A stretch of DNA of 64,000 nt, taken from positions 673,616-737,615 of the forward strand of contig CACRXP010000067.1 of NCBI GenBank assembly GCA_902702965.1. The letters run 5' to 3'. The notes under the pieces were generated by a model, which did not search any database, was not told the origin of the DNA, and saw only the letters and a list, made by a program, of their open reading frames with translations. The position numbers were made by a program, and so were the translations under genes. This document shows, piece after piece, positions 32,004 through 64,000 of this stretch. How positions within the stretch are numbered: the stretch's first letter is position 1; every line of letters begins with the position of its first letter. This DNA comes from Spirometra erinaceieuropaei. Lineage: Eukaryota > Platyhelminthes > Cestoda > Diphyllobothriidea > Diphyllobothriidae.

Positions 32004-32280
32004 TCTCATTCCGAGTGATCGGTCTTCTGCCACGCGCAACTCCTCCATGTTGATTCCGCCGCTTCTTTACACTACATCCAAGCGCTCTCTCCTCTTTGCT
32101 TCCAAATATGCCTTCCTTTGGAATAATGTTGAAGTAAACATTAGGTCATCGCGTAAGTTACTGGTATTGAAGTCAAAATTACGCAAACACCTTACATCGG
32201 AAAGTATAAGGTCACTTTTAACGCTCTCATTCCCGAACACTCAGTTTCTTGACTTCGAGAAGGATCCTCCTGGGATTTAG
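32004..32280 (+). pseudogene. CR1-'A' C-terminus after the 'B' insertion
   Basis: The reading IPSDRSSATRNSSMLIPPLL, YTTSKRSLLFASKYAFLWNN and LKSKLRKHL continues the CR1 'A' protein left at SECED near 28950. It closes with GI and a stop. Confidence 0.75.
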
Positions 32281-33450
32281 TGGTAGATGAAGTCGTAACC
32301 CTCAATTATATCATTAGGAACCCTGTTTTGAATTGGTTTCTAACTCCACTGCTACCATTCCTCCCGCATAGCGACGATTTTTGCGGTTCTTGATGTCATA
32401 TCCCGCATTCCGACCTCATGCGGTATGTCGACGCTCACGGCGAAACCCTCAGTATTACCCGCCTGCTAGTAGTTTGGCCGTACCTCCCTTCCCTACCCCT
32501 CGGCCGGGCTCGAAGCGTACTCTGGCAGATCGCGTCTGGGTTCCTCTTGTCTGGCCTCTTTGATGCGAATAGTCTCATCCGACGTATCCATCCTGCCCTG
32601 ACGATGTCAGTTCTGAATCGCGTATAAAATACCACGTGCAGGCCGGTCCTGTCCGAATTTTCCTGTTATTATTTTTTGGCGAAGGGTTTTTTCTCCTGTA
32701 ATGCAACCCAATCATTTTTAAATTTTTATGTGGAGTTCTTTTCACCTCTCACTAGTCATTTTCTCAACGGACTACTAATTCGGAAACTATGAATTGCATT
32801 TTGTACAGATTTTGCCGACCTCGTCTAAAATTCTATGTAAATTTATTTTTACTTGCTTTGATGGGACGCCGACGGGTCTTTAGTAAAAAATTATCATTAT
32901 CCACACCTTCAGGTCTCATAGCTCGTGAACTAATTGGAATTTGTGACTTTCGACGTAATATTGACGCCCGATCTCATTGGCCTTCATTTTCTAGACTGTA
33001 GTGTATCATATTAGTATATTTAAGGTAAAAGGTGATGCCGTTTATAACCTTATTGAGAACGGTACATATTACTGTCCAAATAAACGTGTTGCTAAATGTT
33101 GTCAGTAGCATATTCACTCACAAAAATGGCATGTGGCGATGTGAAACTGCAGTCCGAGCACTCACAGTATTTTTAAGGTTACAGGTTGAGTGCCAGAGCG
33201 TCTTTTTGATGTACAGTTGACATCTCAGATGCTTATATATACATTGAGCACAAAAAATAGTCCTTTGTGTAAGTCCCGGAACAATATGCACCAAAAGTGC
33301 AGGGGCGCGTTACATATAAGGAAACAAAAGTCACGGCAGTCATAGTCTTTTGGTGAGAGTCGTCGTTTATAACGAATCAACCGATCCAACCGACTTTTGA
33401 CTATAACCTTGATATCATATGTCACCATTTCACTTGCGAGTGAGTTCTAC
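32281..33450. other. Unassigned stretch, probably CR1-'A' 3' region and decayed repeats
   Basis: No protein motif was seen on either strand in these 1.1 kb. The sequence follows directly on the stop of CR1 'A' and is AT-rich after 32640. Confidence 0.35.
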
Positions 33451-33452
33451 GT

Positions 33453-33794
33453 TCAACCTACCCGCTGACTGAAAGAAAACCTCAGTTTTTCTAGGTGCGT
33501 ACGCTTGCGTTTGATCTTGTACGTGTGACCGTGTAGGTAACTCATTTTTGTAACCTCAAAGAAATCTTCTGATTTGAACAAACACTCATGACTGCCGATA
33601 GTAAAGAATGTTCTCAGCAAGTTGCGTCTCATTTGTCCATAGGATAGGGGGAAAAAACTGAGCTGGCTGGGACTTTCTGGGTATGACAGAATACTAAAAG
33701 CATTCGGCAGTTTTGTTGTCCGCCGTTGCAAATGCTCGCTGGCGTCACTGTCTTTTTTAGTCCAGGCTATCCTTGCTGGTATTCTATACTCCAA
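33453..33794 (-). pseudogene. CR1 C-terminal fragment, minus strand
   Basis: The reading shows EYRIPARIAWTKKDSDASEH, LQRRTTKL, FPLSYGQMRRNLLRTFFTIG and KLRFSFSQRV. These match the C-terminal blocks of CR1 'C' at 38613-39050 (LEQVQRRATKMV, FPLSYRQINCSLLWTFRIVR, KFSFSQRVV). It is 5' truncated. Confidence 0.75.
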
Positions 33795-34301
33795 AACTGG
33801 TTTGATGAATGTACCGAATATCTGCGCGAAGAGTTAGAGACAGGAAACAATTAAGGCACGTCTAAGCTGACTCACGCTATTGGATGCCTTTTGGACGGAT
33901 CTTTTACAATGCACGTGAGCCTTCGTCTTTGTGTGTATCCACTTCCTTCAGTAAAATCCAATTTTTGGTGTACTGGTGTTTGGGAAACGTCTCCAACCAG
34001 ATTCCAAGCGCAAGAATTCATTTTTGGAGACTGACATACGAATGAACGAATGCAAATATCTATCAGAAGTTCCTGGATTGCAATCACTTGCTCCTAAGGC
34101 TCCCCTACGGCTTCTGACAGAACCATATTTGTTTTTCCAGCTAATTGTGCTCGACTGAGCAGTGGACTCTTACACTGAACGATGATGGTAAGATTGACGT
34201 CATCTATACTTATTTCAAGAAGGCGTACAGCAGCTTCCCACTGAAAACTTATAATCCGCAAACTATTTAAAATTTAAATAAGATATAAATGTCTCACACA
34301 G

Positions 34302-35080
34302 ATGGTTGATTTTCCTACTGGGAGATTGCAAGCCGTGTGCGTTGCGGACTCGAGGGCAAACTCAAATTATATCTTAAGTGGTGTACCTAAAAGCTCAGTT
34401 TTAGCTCTGTCGATCTTCCCATTCTACATGAACGACCGCATCGACAACCTGGGTTGCAACGCCAGGAGTTTCATGCTGCGGCCGTGCAACTTTAATCTCC
34501 TGAAGCCTGCTGGTCTTCGCCTTCTGGCACGAAGATTTTCGAAGACTTATTTGAGGCATTGGATGCTGGTACGTGAAGCCAGGTTGTCGATTTTTCCACC
34601 CGAGGATCAAGCATATTTGACGTAATTTCCAGCAGAGGATTTATACCATTTCCCATTGTCATCCCCAGGCCCACTAAGGAGCTCAGACCACGATATATTT
34701 GCTCCAAGATTAGAACTCGTGGTTGACAAAATGTTGTCCCCAAAGTATACCTTCTTCTTCAATTTCCGATCAGCCCGCTCGTCCGAATTATTAACATATC
34801 GTAATTCCTACGACTGGACTGATTTCTTTCGGAGTTCGGATGTACATGTATACACTGCCAAACTGTATGAGATTTGGATCCGCTTATTTCTGGTTTTGTC
34901 CTCTCTAAGGAAGTAATTGATGTCGGGAATGAGGTATTATTTCCCTTAACCTTTCACCGAAGCTTTCACAGACTGTCTCGCCGTTCACCTTCAGAACGAC
35001 ATTTCCGTTCTGTGGTCGATTTGTGATAATTTTGAGCACATTAAGTGATAGTCTGAAGAAAAGCTACTAGCTATATGTAT
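34302..35080 (+). pseudogene. Second CR1-'A' copy, endonuclease C-terminal fragment
   Basis: FPPEDQAYLT, SSDHDIFAPRLELVVDKMLS and PKYTFFFNFRSARSSELLTY match CR1 'A' (FPTQDQAYLT, GGSDHDTVVSPLKFEADKTL). The fragment then meets the 3' end of a minus-strand CR1 'C' copy at about 35080. Part of 34302-34500 reads like a reverse transcriptase SGVP..S block, which suggests rearranged pieces. Confidence 0.7.
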
Positions 35081-35650
35081 ATGTATGTATATTGAAGGGT
35101 TACAGGCAGAGCCCTTGATGACCCTATTAATGTACAGTGCTTTCGCAGATTCATGCTCAAAAATAAAATAAAATTGCAGGCATTTAAAATGTGATTGGGT
35201 CACAGTTCAATCGTAATNNNNNNNNNNNNNNNNNNNNNNNNNNNNNNNNNNNNNNNNNNNNNNNNNNNNNNNNNNNNNNNNNNNNNNNNNNNNNNNNNNN
35301 NNNNNNNNNNNNNNNNNNNNNNNNNNNNNNNNNNNNNNNNNNNNNNNNNNNNNNNNNNNNNNNNNNNNNNNNNNNNNNNNNNNNNNNNNNNNNNNNNNNN
35401 NNNNNNNNNNNNNNNNNNNNNNNNNNNNNNNNNNNNNNNNNNNNNNNNNNNNNNNNNNNNNNNNNNNNNNNNNNNNNNNNNNNNNNNNNNNNNNNCTGAT
35501 ATCCTCTAAGTGATATTTCTGAATCTGCGATATCTTCAGTAAGCCACGTTTCTGTGAATGCCATAATGTCTGGCTTAATTTCATCAACTAAGTCTCTTAG
35601 TTCATCTAGTTTGTTGAAGAGGCTTTGCACATTTGCTGAAGAAGTCCACC
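35080..35650 (-). mobile_element. CR1-'C' copy, minus strand, containing the assembly gap
   Basis: Bases 35075-35217 are the reverse complement of the 3' tail of CR1 'C' at 39110-39258. Bases 35496-35640 read on the minus strand as NVQSLFNKLDELRDLVDEIK, then MAFTETWLTEDIADSEISLR, the start of the endonuclease. So both ends of one minus-strand element flank the gap, and the 2.5-3 kb between them is missing from the assembly or deleted. Confidence 0.8.
35218..35495. other. Assembly gap (278 N)
   Basis: This is a run of 278 unknown bases. It is flanked by the two ends of the same retrotransposon copy, so the true length may differ from 278. Confidence 0.99.
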
Positions 35651-35689
35651 TCTCAAAAACCGCTCGCTAAACGTCGCGAAACTTAGCTA

Positions 35690-36850
35690 TCGAAAAGTAA
35701 AGGCTCATGTTAAAACGGATAATCCCATCCTACGAGACGCTATTGGAAGTCATGTAACAGTTGTCAAGTTTACCGCTGATAGTTTCAATGCTTTCCCGTC
35801 CAAAGTGTTTATTAAACCTTCGGTTGCTCCGCCCCTGAACATCCAGGTTTTGGCCGGTGCCTTTTGCGAAACTATGACTTTCATCTTGTGGTACGTTACG
35901 GTGACGATTCTGCGTTTTCATCAACCCTAATTGCCCGTGACTTGATAGCGTCCCAGTTAACACATTGAAAGCGGACACAAATAAGGCTTCACCGTCCCGT
36001 CTGCACAAACTGCCTAATTCCGCCCTTAAAAGTGAGATCTGTGCTACTTCGTGGAAGGAATCACACATTTCCCTATAACAAGCACAGTCAATATACGTCA
36101 TTTGATGACTTTCAGCCAGTGAACACCCTCCCCGCAGTTTCGAAAATCGTAGAATCATTGATCAACGATAAGGTGGTGTGACAGTTAACTGAGAATAACC
36201 TACTGAGTGCTGCTCAGCATGGATTCCTCGAATCGCGGCTTATAATATATGCCAGCTCTCCCTCTTTGATCTTGTTTTCAAAATTAGAGAAAATTAATTT
36301 GCACTTTACTGTCTATTTCGATTTAACCTATGCTTTTGATCGTGTGGACCATTCTCTTCCTTTCTTGGAACTTTCCTCTTTCGGAATAGGTGGCAGAATT
36401 CCGAATTTGATGTCCTCTTACTTGAGTTGTTAGACAACGGATTAGGATTTCCAATGTTATCACCAACCCCACATACGCGTGGAGTGGAGTCCTTTAGGGT
36501 AGTGCACCTGGCCCGCTATTATTTTGCCCTTTTGTAATCGACGTGCTAGATTTCCTTCATAATGGTAAGACCTTCATGTATGTCGATGATCTCAAAGTAG
36601 CATTTAAATACAAGCCGGCAGATCGTGATATGGTGTCGAACCTCTAAAGAGCAACCTACAGGACTTTCTCCGTTGGTGCTGCACGTGACGCCGGTCTCCT
36701 TTCTGGCATAAATGCTTAGTAATGGTGGTTGGTGATGGCCACCAACCTCAAATAATTATTGACGGACACGACATAAATGTGCCTGAAGTTATTAAGGATC
36801 TGGGTGTATCATTGGGGTCAAGCGACCACATCACGCTCTGCTTCGAGTAC
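35690..36850 (+). pseudogene. CR1-'A'-like reverse transcriptase remnant
   Basis: Readable pieces are NLLSAAQHGFLESRLI, FTVYFDLTYAFDRVDHSLPF (motif A), YVDDLKVAFKYKP (motif C as YVDD) and KDLGVSLGSSDHI, in broken frames. It is an old copy of the CR1 'A' kind into which CR1 'C' was inserted at about 36900. Confidence 0.7.
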
Positions 36851-37078
36851 TTACTGTTTTCCAAACCCGTCCAACCCGAGAGGTGGGAGAGGAACATATG
36901 AAAAGGGGACTATTCTCTCATGAGGTAAGCGGCAGCTATATCATGGGAGACTGAACTGCATGGTCGAGCAAACGACAACTGGAATACTTTCAGTTCCTTA
37001 CTGAAAGATATTGTTTATTCCAATTGTCCTCCCACAAGGAAGACAATCACAAACCGCCCAAAATGGATAAACCCGGAC

Positions 37079-38026
37079 TTGAAGGCCTCTTTCGGAAAAC
37101 GGAATCGTCTGTGGAGGCGTTACAGACTAACTGGCTCCGACGAACACTTACAGGAATATAAGCGGCAACGAAACGTCTGTAAAAGTGAGGCCTCAAAGCT
37201 GCGAAAGAAGTTTGAACTAAACATCCTCCGAAATCCGTTGGAACATCCGAAAATTCTATATGGTTATATACGAAGTACTAAAAGGACTCAGGAGCTCATC
37301 CCTGCCCTCAGGTCTGCAGATGGAAAAGTGGAGATTGATGACCAGGTTAAAGCATCCCTCCTTTCCGACTTCTTTCAGTCCGTCTTCACCCGAGAACTTA
37401 GTTCTATATTTGCCCATCCGTCCATTCGCCAAACAACCTCTCCTCCCAGTACCCTTCCCCATCCTATCCCCTCCCTACCCTCCTTAACCGAGGAACCACT
37501 CTTTTCATCTACCATAGTTAGGTCCGAGCTACTCCGGCTGAAACCTGCCAAATCGCCTGGCCCAGATAGAATTCCCGCACTAGCACTTCGTGAACTTGCT
37601 AATGAACTGTGCAAACCCTTATCCGCAATATTTAAAAAGTCATTTGAAGACGGCGAGCTCCCGGAAGAATGGAGGTGCGCACTGATTACTCCGATCCATA
37701 AAGGAGGCTCAAGACTTGACTGCGGAAATTATCGTCCTGTCAGTCTTACTTGCATCGCGTGTAAAATAATGGAACGCATTATCAAAAGACACTTGATGAA
37801 ATACCTGGAACAGAACAAAATATTGTGCGATGCCCAACACGGCTTTCGTCCAGGGCGCTCCTGCCTAACGAGTGTTCTTTACTCGCACGAGAAATGGACA
37901 CGAGCTACCGATAAGGGTTTTCCAGTAGATGTCATATTTTTGACTTCCAGAAGGCCTTTGACAGTGTCCCACACAGGCTTCTTTTACAAAAGATTTGGAT
38001 GTAAGGATTCAAGGGAGAATGTTTAA
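37079..38026 (+). pseudogene. CR1-'C' reverse transcriptase, N-terminal part
   Basis: It contains LKPAKSPGPDRIPALALREL, WRCALITPIHKGGSRLDCGN, YRPVSLTCIACKIMERIIKR and ILCDAQHGFRPGRSCLTSVL. The following motif A (DFQKAFDSVPHRLL) is in a shifted frame at about 37940, so the copy is broken by a single small indel there. Confidence 0.88.
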
Positions 38027-38612
38027 GTGGATCAGGAGTTTTCTGTCCTCCAGACTACAAAGAGTTGTAGTTAGTAATTCTAACTCGAAATGGGTAAAGG
38101 TGGAAAGTGGTGTCCCACAGGGTTCTGTCTTAGGCCCAGTACCCTTCCTGATTGATGTTAATGACTGCATCAGCGAAGTGAATTGCGAGGCTCTCATGTT
38201 CGCGGATGACATAAAAATATGGACTGAAGTCAAGTGTGATGATGACGTAGAGAAGTTGCAGTTGAACATCAACAAACTGTGTGCTAGGTCGAACAGATGG
38301 CTTTTGAAGTTTAGCGTGTCCACATGCGTGGTTTTGCACCTGAACACCGGCCGCAATGTCTCTCCCAATCACCAGTACTATATTAGCGGGACGAGGTTAG
38401 AAACTGTGGAAAGACACAGAGATCTGGGTGTATGGACGACCACAAATCTATCGCCATCAGAACACTGCAGAAAGATGGTCCAGAAGGCAACTAGTACTCT
38501 ACACTGGATCAGACGTGCATTTAAAATATTTCCTCCCGAACTCTTCGAAAGACTCTTTGATGTCTTTGTAAGACCTCATCTAGAGTACGGAATGCCAGCA
38601 GCTTCACCATGA
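37995..38612 (+). pseudogene. CR1-'C' reverse transcriptase, catalytic and thumb part
   Basis: SGVPQGSVLGPVPFLIDVND, then EALMFADDIKIWTEV (motif C FADD intact), HRDLGVWTTTNLSPSEHCRK and VFVRPHLEYGM. It ends at a stop where relatives have a Trp-containing PW block. The rest continues in the same frame from 38613. Confidence 0.88.
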
Positions 38613-39050
38613 ATGAGGAAGGATATCAACTTACTTGAACAGGTGCAACGCAGAGCGACAAAGATGGTCGACATTCTGAAGTATTTGTCTTATCAGGAGA
38701 GGCTGAATTTGCTTGGCCTATTCCCTCTCTCTTATAGACAAATAAACTGCAGTCTACTCTGGACGTTCCGGATTGTTCGCGGCCAGGGTTGCTCATTAAG
38801 GGCAGAGGACTTCTTTGAGTTCGCCCGTACAAACCAACTACGCGGCCATGCATACAAAGTCGGGAATGAGCGCACGCGTTTAGATCGACGAAAATTTTCA
38901 TTCAGCCAGCGGGTTGTCAGGCCGTGGAACTCGCTTCCAAGCGAGATGGTGACGGCTGACACAGTTTGTGTGTTTAAAAGAAAACTTGCTCGTCTAGTTT
39001 TCGACAGAAATCGGATTGTACAGCATGACTATGCACAACCAGTTTTGTAA
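38613..39050 (+). pseudogene. CR1-'C' C-terminal region
   Basis: LLEQVQRRATKMVDILKYLS, LGLFPLSYRQINCSLLWTFR and RRKFSFSQRVVRPWNSLPSE mark the usual C-terminus of this clade. A natural stop follows HDYAQPVL, and the 3' tail to about 39258 includes the block found inverted at 35075. Confidence 0.85.
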
Positions 39051-39264
39051 AATCTGTCATATACAATCTTCCGCACAAATTTGCAGTGACCCCATGCACT
39101 ACCTTATGATTACGATTGAACTGTGACCCAATCACATTTTAAATGCCTGCAATTTTATTTTATTTTTGAGTATGAATCTGCGAAAGCACTGTACATAAAT
39201 AGGGTCATCAAGGGCTCTGCCTGTAACCCTTCAATATATACATATGCATATACATACGGAACAC

Positions 39265-39660
39265 TGCGCCCTGAGAGTCTCCAAAGCACGTAGAACAACC
39301 GACTTTATTCCACGAAATTTTAAAATTAACGAGATAAAAATGAGCCTTTACAAAGTGTACGTTAGACCTGGCCTGGAATAGTGTTCGTTTTTATTTTGCC
39401 TCATGCATGCTGCTGAACGGGAGAAAATATAATCCGTCCAGCATCTTTCCAGCAAAAGAGTTTTTACGCCGGAACGCCGATACTTGACGTACCAATAGCG
39501 ATCCGGAGTTGCAGACGTTGACCTATTGTGGTTTCACTGACTACCAAAAGGACCATTTTTACTGTTTAGGCCTTTATCCAATCGCACTTTCGACCAGCTT
39601 GCTACTTTAGACCATCTCGACCATCCCCGACGTAATACTCACCGCGAGATCTTCTTATTT
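39265..39660 (+). pseudogene. CR1-'A' C-terminal remnant between younger insertions
   Basis: MSLYKVYVRPGLE followed by a stop, CSFLFCLMHAAERE and SSKRVFTPER resemble the C-terminal region of CR1 'A' (compare FTRKLF near 28780). The copy is heavily decayed. Confidence 0.6.
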
Positions 39661-40560
39661 CTTCCTCTGGCTCAGTGCTCAGACCGACTTCCTTTCACTT
39701 GTTTAATAATGATTGTGTGGAGGATTTGGTCTGTGATTGTGTCATGTTCATAGATGATATTAAAACCTGGAAGCTAATCCACGATGCTGACGACGAGACC
39801 GACTTCCAAGAAAATCTTTGTCGATTATACGAGTGGTCCTGCAGATGGCTCCTCTCCTTTGATTTGAACAAATGCGCAATACTGCGTCTTGGGAATCGAA
39901 ATCAGATCCATAATACGCGGCAGTGTTATCTTAACGGGATGCCGCCCCTAGAAACAGAAACTCGGAAAGATCTCGGAATCTGCATTTTAATCACTCGGAA
40001 GCCTTCTACGCACTGTCGCAAGGCAGCTAAGGCCACAAGTTCAATACGGTACGCCATCAGACGGGCATTCACAGTCTTCAATGGAGAATGCTTCTCCAAA
40101 GTCTTTGGTACGTTTCCAAGGCCGCCGCTCAAATATGCAACCTCGTCTCGGAGACCATGGACACGGCACGATTTTAATTTCCTCGAAAGGGTGCAAAGGC
40201 GTGCCACAAAATTGATAGGAGTTCAAAGTACACAGTCTTACGAGACCCGCCTGAATAACCTTAATTTCTATGCTACGAGTTATAGGCAGTTGCAGGAAGA
40301 CTTTAATCAAACTTTCCGTATCGTGCGTGACTTGGAATGCGTCTTCCGGTGTGACGACTTTTTCCAACTCATCACTACAAATAACCTCGAGGAAAATCCC
40401 TTCAAACTACAAGTTTCTAAAGGAAGACTGGATGCGAGAAAGTAGTTTTTCCCAAACTTGGCGTGGAACCGTGGAATACCCTGACTGAGGCAAATGTACT
40501 GTTTCGGTCTGCAGAGGCTTTTAAATGTCGGCTTGACAGACATCATCTACAGCAACAGGC
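39660..40560 (+). pseudogene. CR1-'B'-like fragment, 5' truncated
   Basis: NDCVEDLVCDCVMFIDDIKT is the palm motif C region (FIDD). After it come NKCAILRLGNRNQIHNTRQC, RKDLGICILITRKPSTHCRK, FLERVQRRATKLIGVQSTQS and YRQLQEDFNQTFRIVRDLEC. The frame stops at DARK, one residue before the expected 'FSFS' block, which is traceable just after. It is distinct from 'B' and 'C' in sequence but of the same clade. Confidence 0.8.
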
Positions 40561-40779
40561 GGACTGTGTGACTTCTTAACCATAAAAACTAGTGCCCTAT
40601 GTGACTCGATGTCTGCATTCACTTTTTGTTGGAAGTTCTTTATGTAGTTGCCAAATATTTGGATTTTTATGTACAAATGGGGAGTTTGAAGGTGTAGGCC
40701 TATTTCTCTCAAATATACTGAATACTGGATTGTGATGCTCCGGTATTTACTGATGAATGGACTCGAGTAGCCCTCCATT

Positions 40780-42660
40780 TTGCTCGTTCTTTTTGGCCGG
40801 CTTTCTCATGACTTCGAGTGTGGGCCATTGGAAGTTTAGGAGACCGTCCTTCAATCACCTCATCCGCTCGTATTCTGCCCTCCGCCTGTGATTTCGCCCA
40901 TCACGATCTCTCGCCAAGTAAGCCAACTTCCTCAGTCCATACACCGTATCCTCCAAGAAACCTGGTGTCCTGCCAAACACACCTTCCAGACGAACAAGGG
41001 GGTGTTGCTGACGCACACGTTGTAAACCGACTTCGATTCGGTGGCTGTTCATCCATATCAGAATTCCGTTCTAACCACTGACACCTCAGTTTTCACCCCC
41101 TTTCGTCGTTACCACCTTAGATTTGCCACAATCTAGCATATTCGTGCAGAGTATAATCACGGTCCATGCCAAATTGCTGATTTGCCATTCTTTTCCCCTT
41201 TATCCGCCGGATGAACACACACTGCTTCTCCATAACACTTCGCAAATCAGTCTTCATCCTACGAATGCCCGGAACTCCCCTCTCACCCCCAACATCAGGA
41301 GTTCTTTAGTGCTCCGTCTGGGCGCACAATTTTTTCTTAAAAACCGTCAAAGAAGAATTTGTAGATATTATTACCGTAAGTGCCGTACGCGAGAAGGCTA
41401 CTTGTGTGTTCAAGGGAGACTGACAGTGCCCAAGGGGCGTTATAATAAACCTATTCTATTCTAATAACAGCAACACAATTTCTAAATTCTGTTGTATATC
41501 TGGCCGCCTACACAGAGCATCCCTGTCTGTATTGCCTATATTTTCTCATTTGCGTCAGAGGTATTTTACTCATAATGTTCCCTGGGCGCCGGGAAGTAAG
41601 ACAAAATTTATTACTGATCATTCTCCAGTCCTGCATATAAATTTGCGCATATCGGTGCATCATGGACGTCTATCTATTAAAAATACTTTTTAACTTTTCC
41701 CCGATCATTCCATCACCCAAATTGCGGTTTAGCTATTGGTTAATGCGTTTGTTAGCTGGTTAATGTTTCTCTTGTTATCCTGATAGTGTTTGACTCCCTT
41801 ATCCTTTTGTTAAGCTATTTCACCTTATTTTAGCTGATTTGATCCCTGATATGTGGCCATCTCCTTTACTGCTTTTTCCACCCACCAATCCCATTCATTA
41901 CGCCTTTCGCATCGGTTTACCTTTTTAGTAAACCTGAAGTGTTTTATGGTGTTGCACTTTCCCGTTCTATCACTGCTTATTTACTTTACATTCTTACATT
42001 GACACCATTGTGTCAAGCTAAGAATGCCTGCAGGCATTGGTACGTTTGTCTTATGCATGCCAATAACATAAATTATTTGGGGTGGTCCCTCACCCTTCGT
42101 ACGACTGCCCGACCGGGCCCGAAGGTCAATAATCATACGAAATTCGGGATATTCTGTCCTTCATATCTTTTGCGATTATGCCATGGTCATCGGCCGCAGT
42201 TAATTGCTCCCTCATGGCCAACCTTCCCTAGTCCCCATCACAGCCTTCTATTGACTTCTACGAAGGTGAGCGTGGGATCTAAGAACGTAGTCTTTTTTCG
42301 GAGAGTCACCATAGAGTGAAGAGGTCTTTGGATTTCAAAGTAATTCTTGTAGTGGCAGGCAGGGGCGAAGTTGGTGGGAAGTCAAAAAAGACGAAACGGC
42401 TATTTGTGATGCTGTGCTTCCGTCGAGCATTTTTCTTCTTTACCTTACAGACCAGAACGAGGATCCAAACAGAATTGAGAAGATGACTCCAGTGGATGTA
42501 GTACCTACCCCAGAACTACAGCAGTGAATTGGTCAATAATTCCTTTTGACCACCGTTATCCCTATCTTTATTGAGACTATACGCTCCCCGTCCTCATATA
42601 CCCTATCTCATTATATAAATCTCTTGTGTCCAGACAGTTCTTCTACTGAGTTTCGCACTA
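40780..42660. other. Unassigned intergenic stretch upstream of gene 2
   Basis: No recognisable protein. The part 40800-41140 looks like decayed repeat sequence, and an AATAAA-like end (TATAATAAACCTATTCTATT) sits near 41443. Promoter elements of gene 2 presumably lie between about 41.5 and 42.66 kb, but I can single out none. Confidence 0.35.
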
Positions 42661-42681
42661 ACTTGAGTTTCTGATTGAAGG

Positions 42682-63425
<20,744 letters not shown>

Positions 63426-64000
63426 GTCAGTTCTGACTTTGCCAATTTCAGGGACTTGGTTTTGAACAGAAAACGCTCCCACAACAGCTGGCTATGCCAT
63501 TTTCGAAGGTCGAACGTCTGGCGACTTTAAATAATAAATCTTGCAAATGCTCTTAGGTGCGGGGTTTTATGCAACTCGGGATTCATAGATCGACACCTGA
63601 CGGTATTTCATACTTTCCTCTTCTATATCTCTTAGACAAATAGCGTGTCGTACTGGTTTTACTTATTAAGATGCGTTTTTCTGGATTGGAGAGTTGGAGA
63701 GTGACCATCATTATTTGATGGAAGCTTCTGAAATGATCTTCAGATGCAGCACATTCAGCCCTTCAGCCAGACTTACAGATGCTCGGATCTATAAACAGAA
63801 CTGGATTATGGGCGTGCAATAGGCATAAGCCGATATGATTATCGACCACCACCTTCCAGGCTAAGAAGCGACCAATCAGGACTAAGACAAAAATTCGTTT
63901 CCGTAGAATCGGGCTAGGGCCGTTTCTTGTGCTCTCGCCATGCGTCGGTCGATTGGCGATATTGCACCTGAGTTCTCCATTGCCAACAGCGTCGCGTTAA
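63426..64000. other. Start of the next intron of the coiled-coil gene
   Basis: After the GTCAGT donor at 63426 no further exon with the required entry phase was found up to the right edge. The sequence shows no known repeat. Confidence 0.4.

Larger units (their letters stand above)
36945..39260 (+). mobile_element. CR1-type retrotransposon 'C', 5' truncated
   Basis: The copy starts just before the reverse transcriptase (WETELHGRANDNWNTFSSLL, RPKWINPDLKASFGKRNRLW). It runs through the palm to the C-terminal blocks and a 3' tail ending in an ATACAT-type short repeat near 39258. Frame breaks are few: one near 37935-37995 within motif A, and one stop at 38610-38612. It is inserted into an older CR1 'A' fragment. 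The 3' tail is duplicated in inverted form at 35075-35217. Confidence 0.88.

Noticed and set aside
42459..42527. Candidate leader exon reading QNEDPNRIEKMTPVDVVPTP after TTTACCTTACAG
   Set aside because: There is no convincing donor and no phase link to the ATG exon at 42682. It could still be an untranslated or alternative exon.

Overview
The window is eukaryotic nuclear DNA from a repeat-rich genome, most likely a parasitic flatworm. A diphyllobothriid-type tapeworm is my best guess, inferred from the repeat set rather than from a marker gene. The repeats are Penelope-like elements with GIY-YIG endonuclease and small hammerhead ribozymes, CR1-type and RTE-type non-LTR retrotransposons, Merlin (ISXO2/IS1016-like) DNA transposons, tRNA-derived SINEs and a TA-targeting MITE. 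Protein genes are split into small exons with GT-AG introns of 0.1 to 7 kb. Two host genes can be followed exon by exon, and both are divided by inserted repeats.

Host gene 1 (minus strand, about 19.65 kb down to 2.95 kb) is a kynurenine aminotransferase / cysteine-S-conjugate beta-lyase type PLP aminotransferase. Eight coding exons (19579-19646, 19346-19397, 15740-15841, 14078-14383, 11464-11580, 9141-9261, 6225-6391, 2954-3140) join with matching codon phase to give about 373 residues from a likely initiator Met. The last 50 or so residues lie beyond the left edge. Its introns hold SINEs, MITE copies, Penelope fragments, an RTE 3' fragment and a fold-back element.

From 19.7 to 42.7 kb there is no host gene I can recognise. 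This stretch is a nest of non-LTR retrotransposons: a CR1 fragment arranged as a 0.3 kb-arm hairpin (19.8-20.4 kb), an internally deleted RTE element (20.7-23.1 kb), a Penelope C-terminus (24.5-25.1 kb), and an old CR1 family ('A') interrupted by younger CR1 copies ('B' and 'C') between 25.5 and 40.6 kb. A 278-base assembly gap (35218-35495) falls inside one minus-strand 'C' copy.

Host gene 2 (plus strand, from about 42.68 kb past 63.4 kb) encodes a predicted alpha-helical coiled-coil protein of unknown identity. Nine exons were found. All junctions agree in phase except one, where at least one exon must be missing (48681-53647). Its introns hold the SINE palindrome, both Merlin copies, two full MITE copies in an inverted arrangement around two exons, a long GAT repeat and GC-rich repeats. 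The two host genes are divergently transcribed, with the retrotransposon cluster between them.

No operon, CRISPR array or bacterial feature is present. The most notable items are the small hammerhead ribozyme lacking stem III at 10286-10327 with three decayed relatives, the MITE whose paralogous empty site is preserved next door, and the two Merlin copies that share the same truncated transposase.
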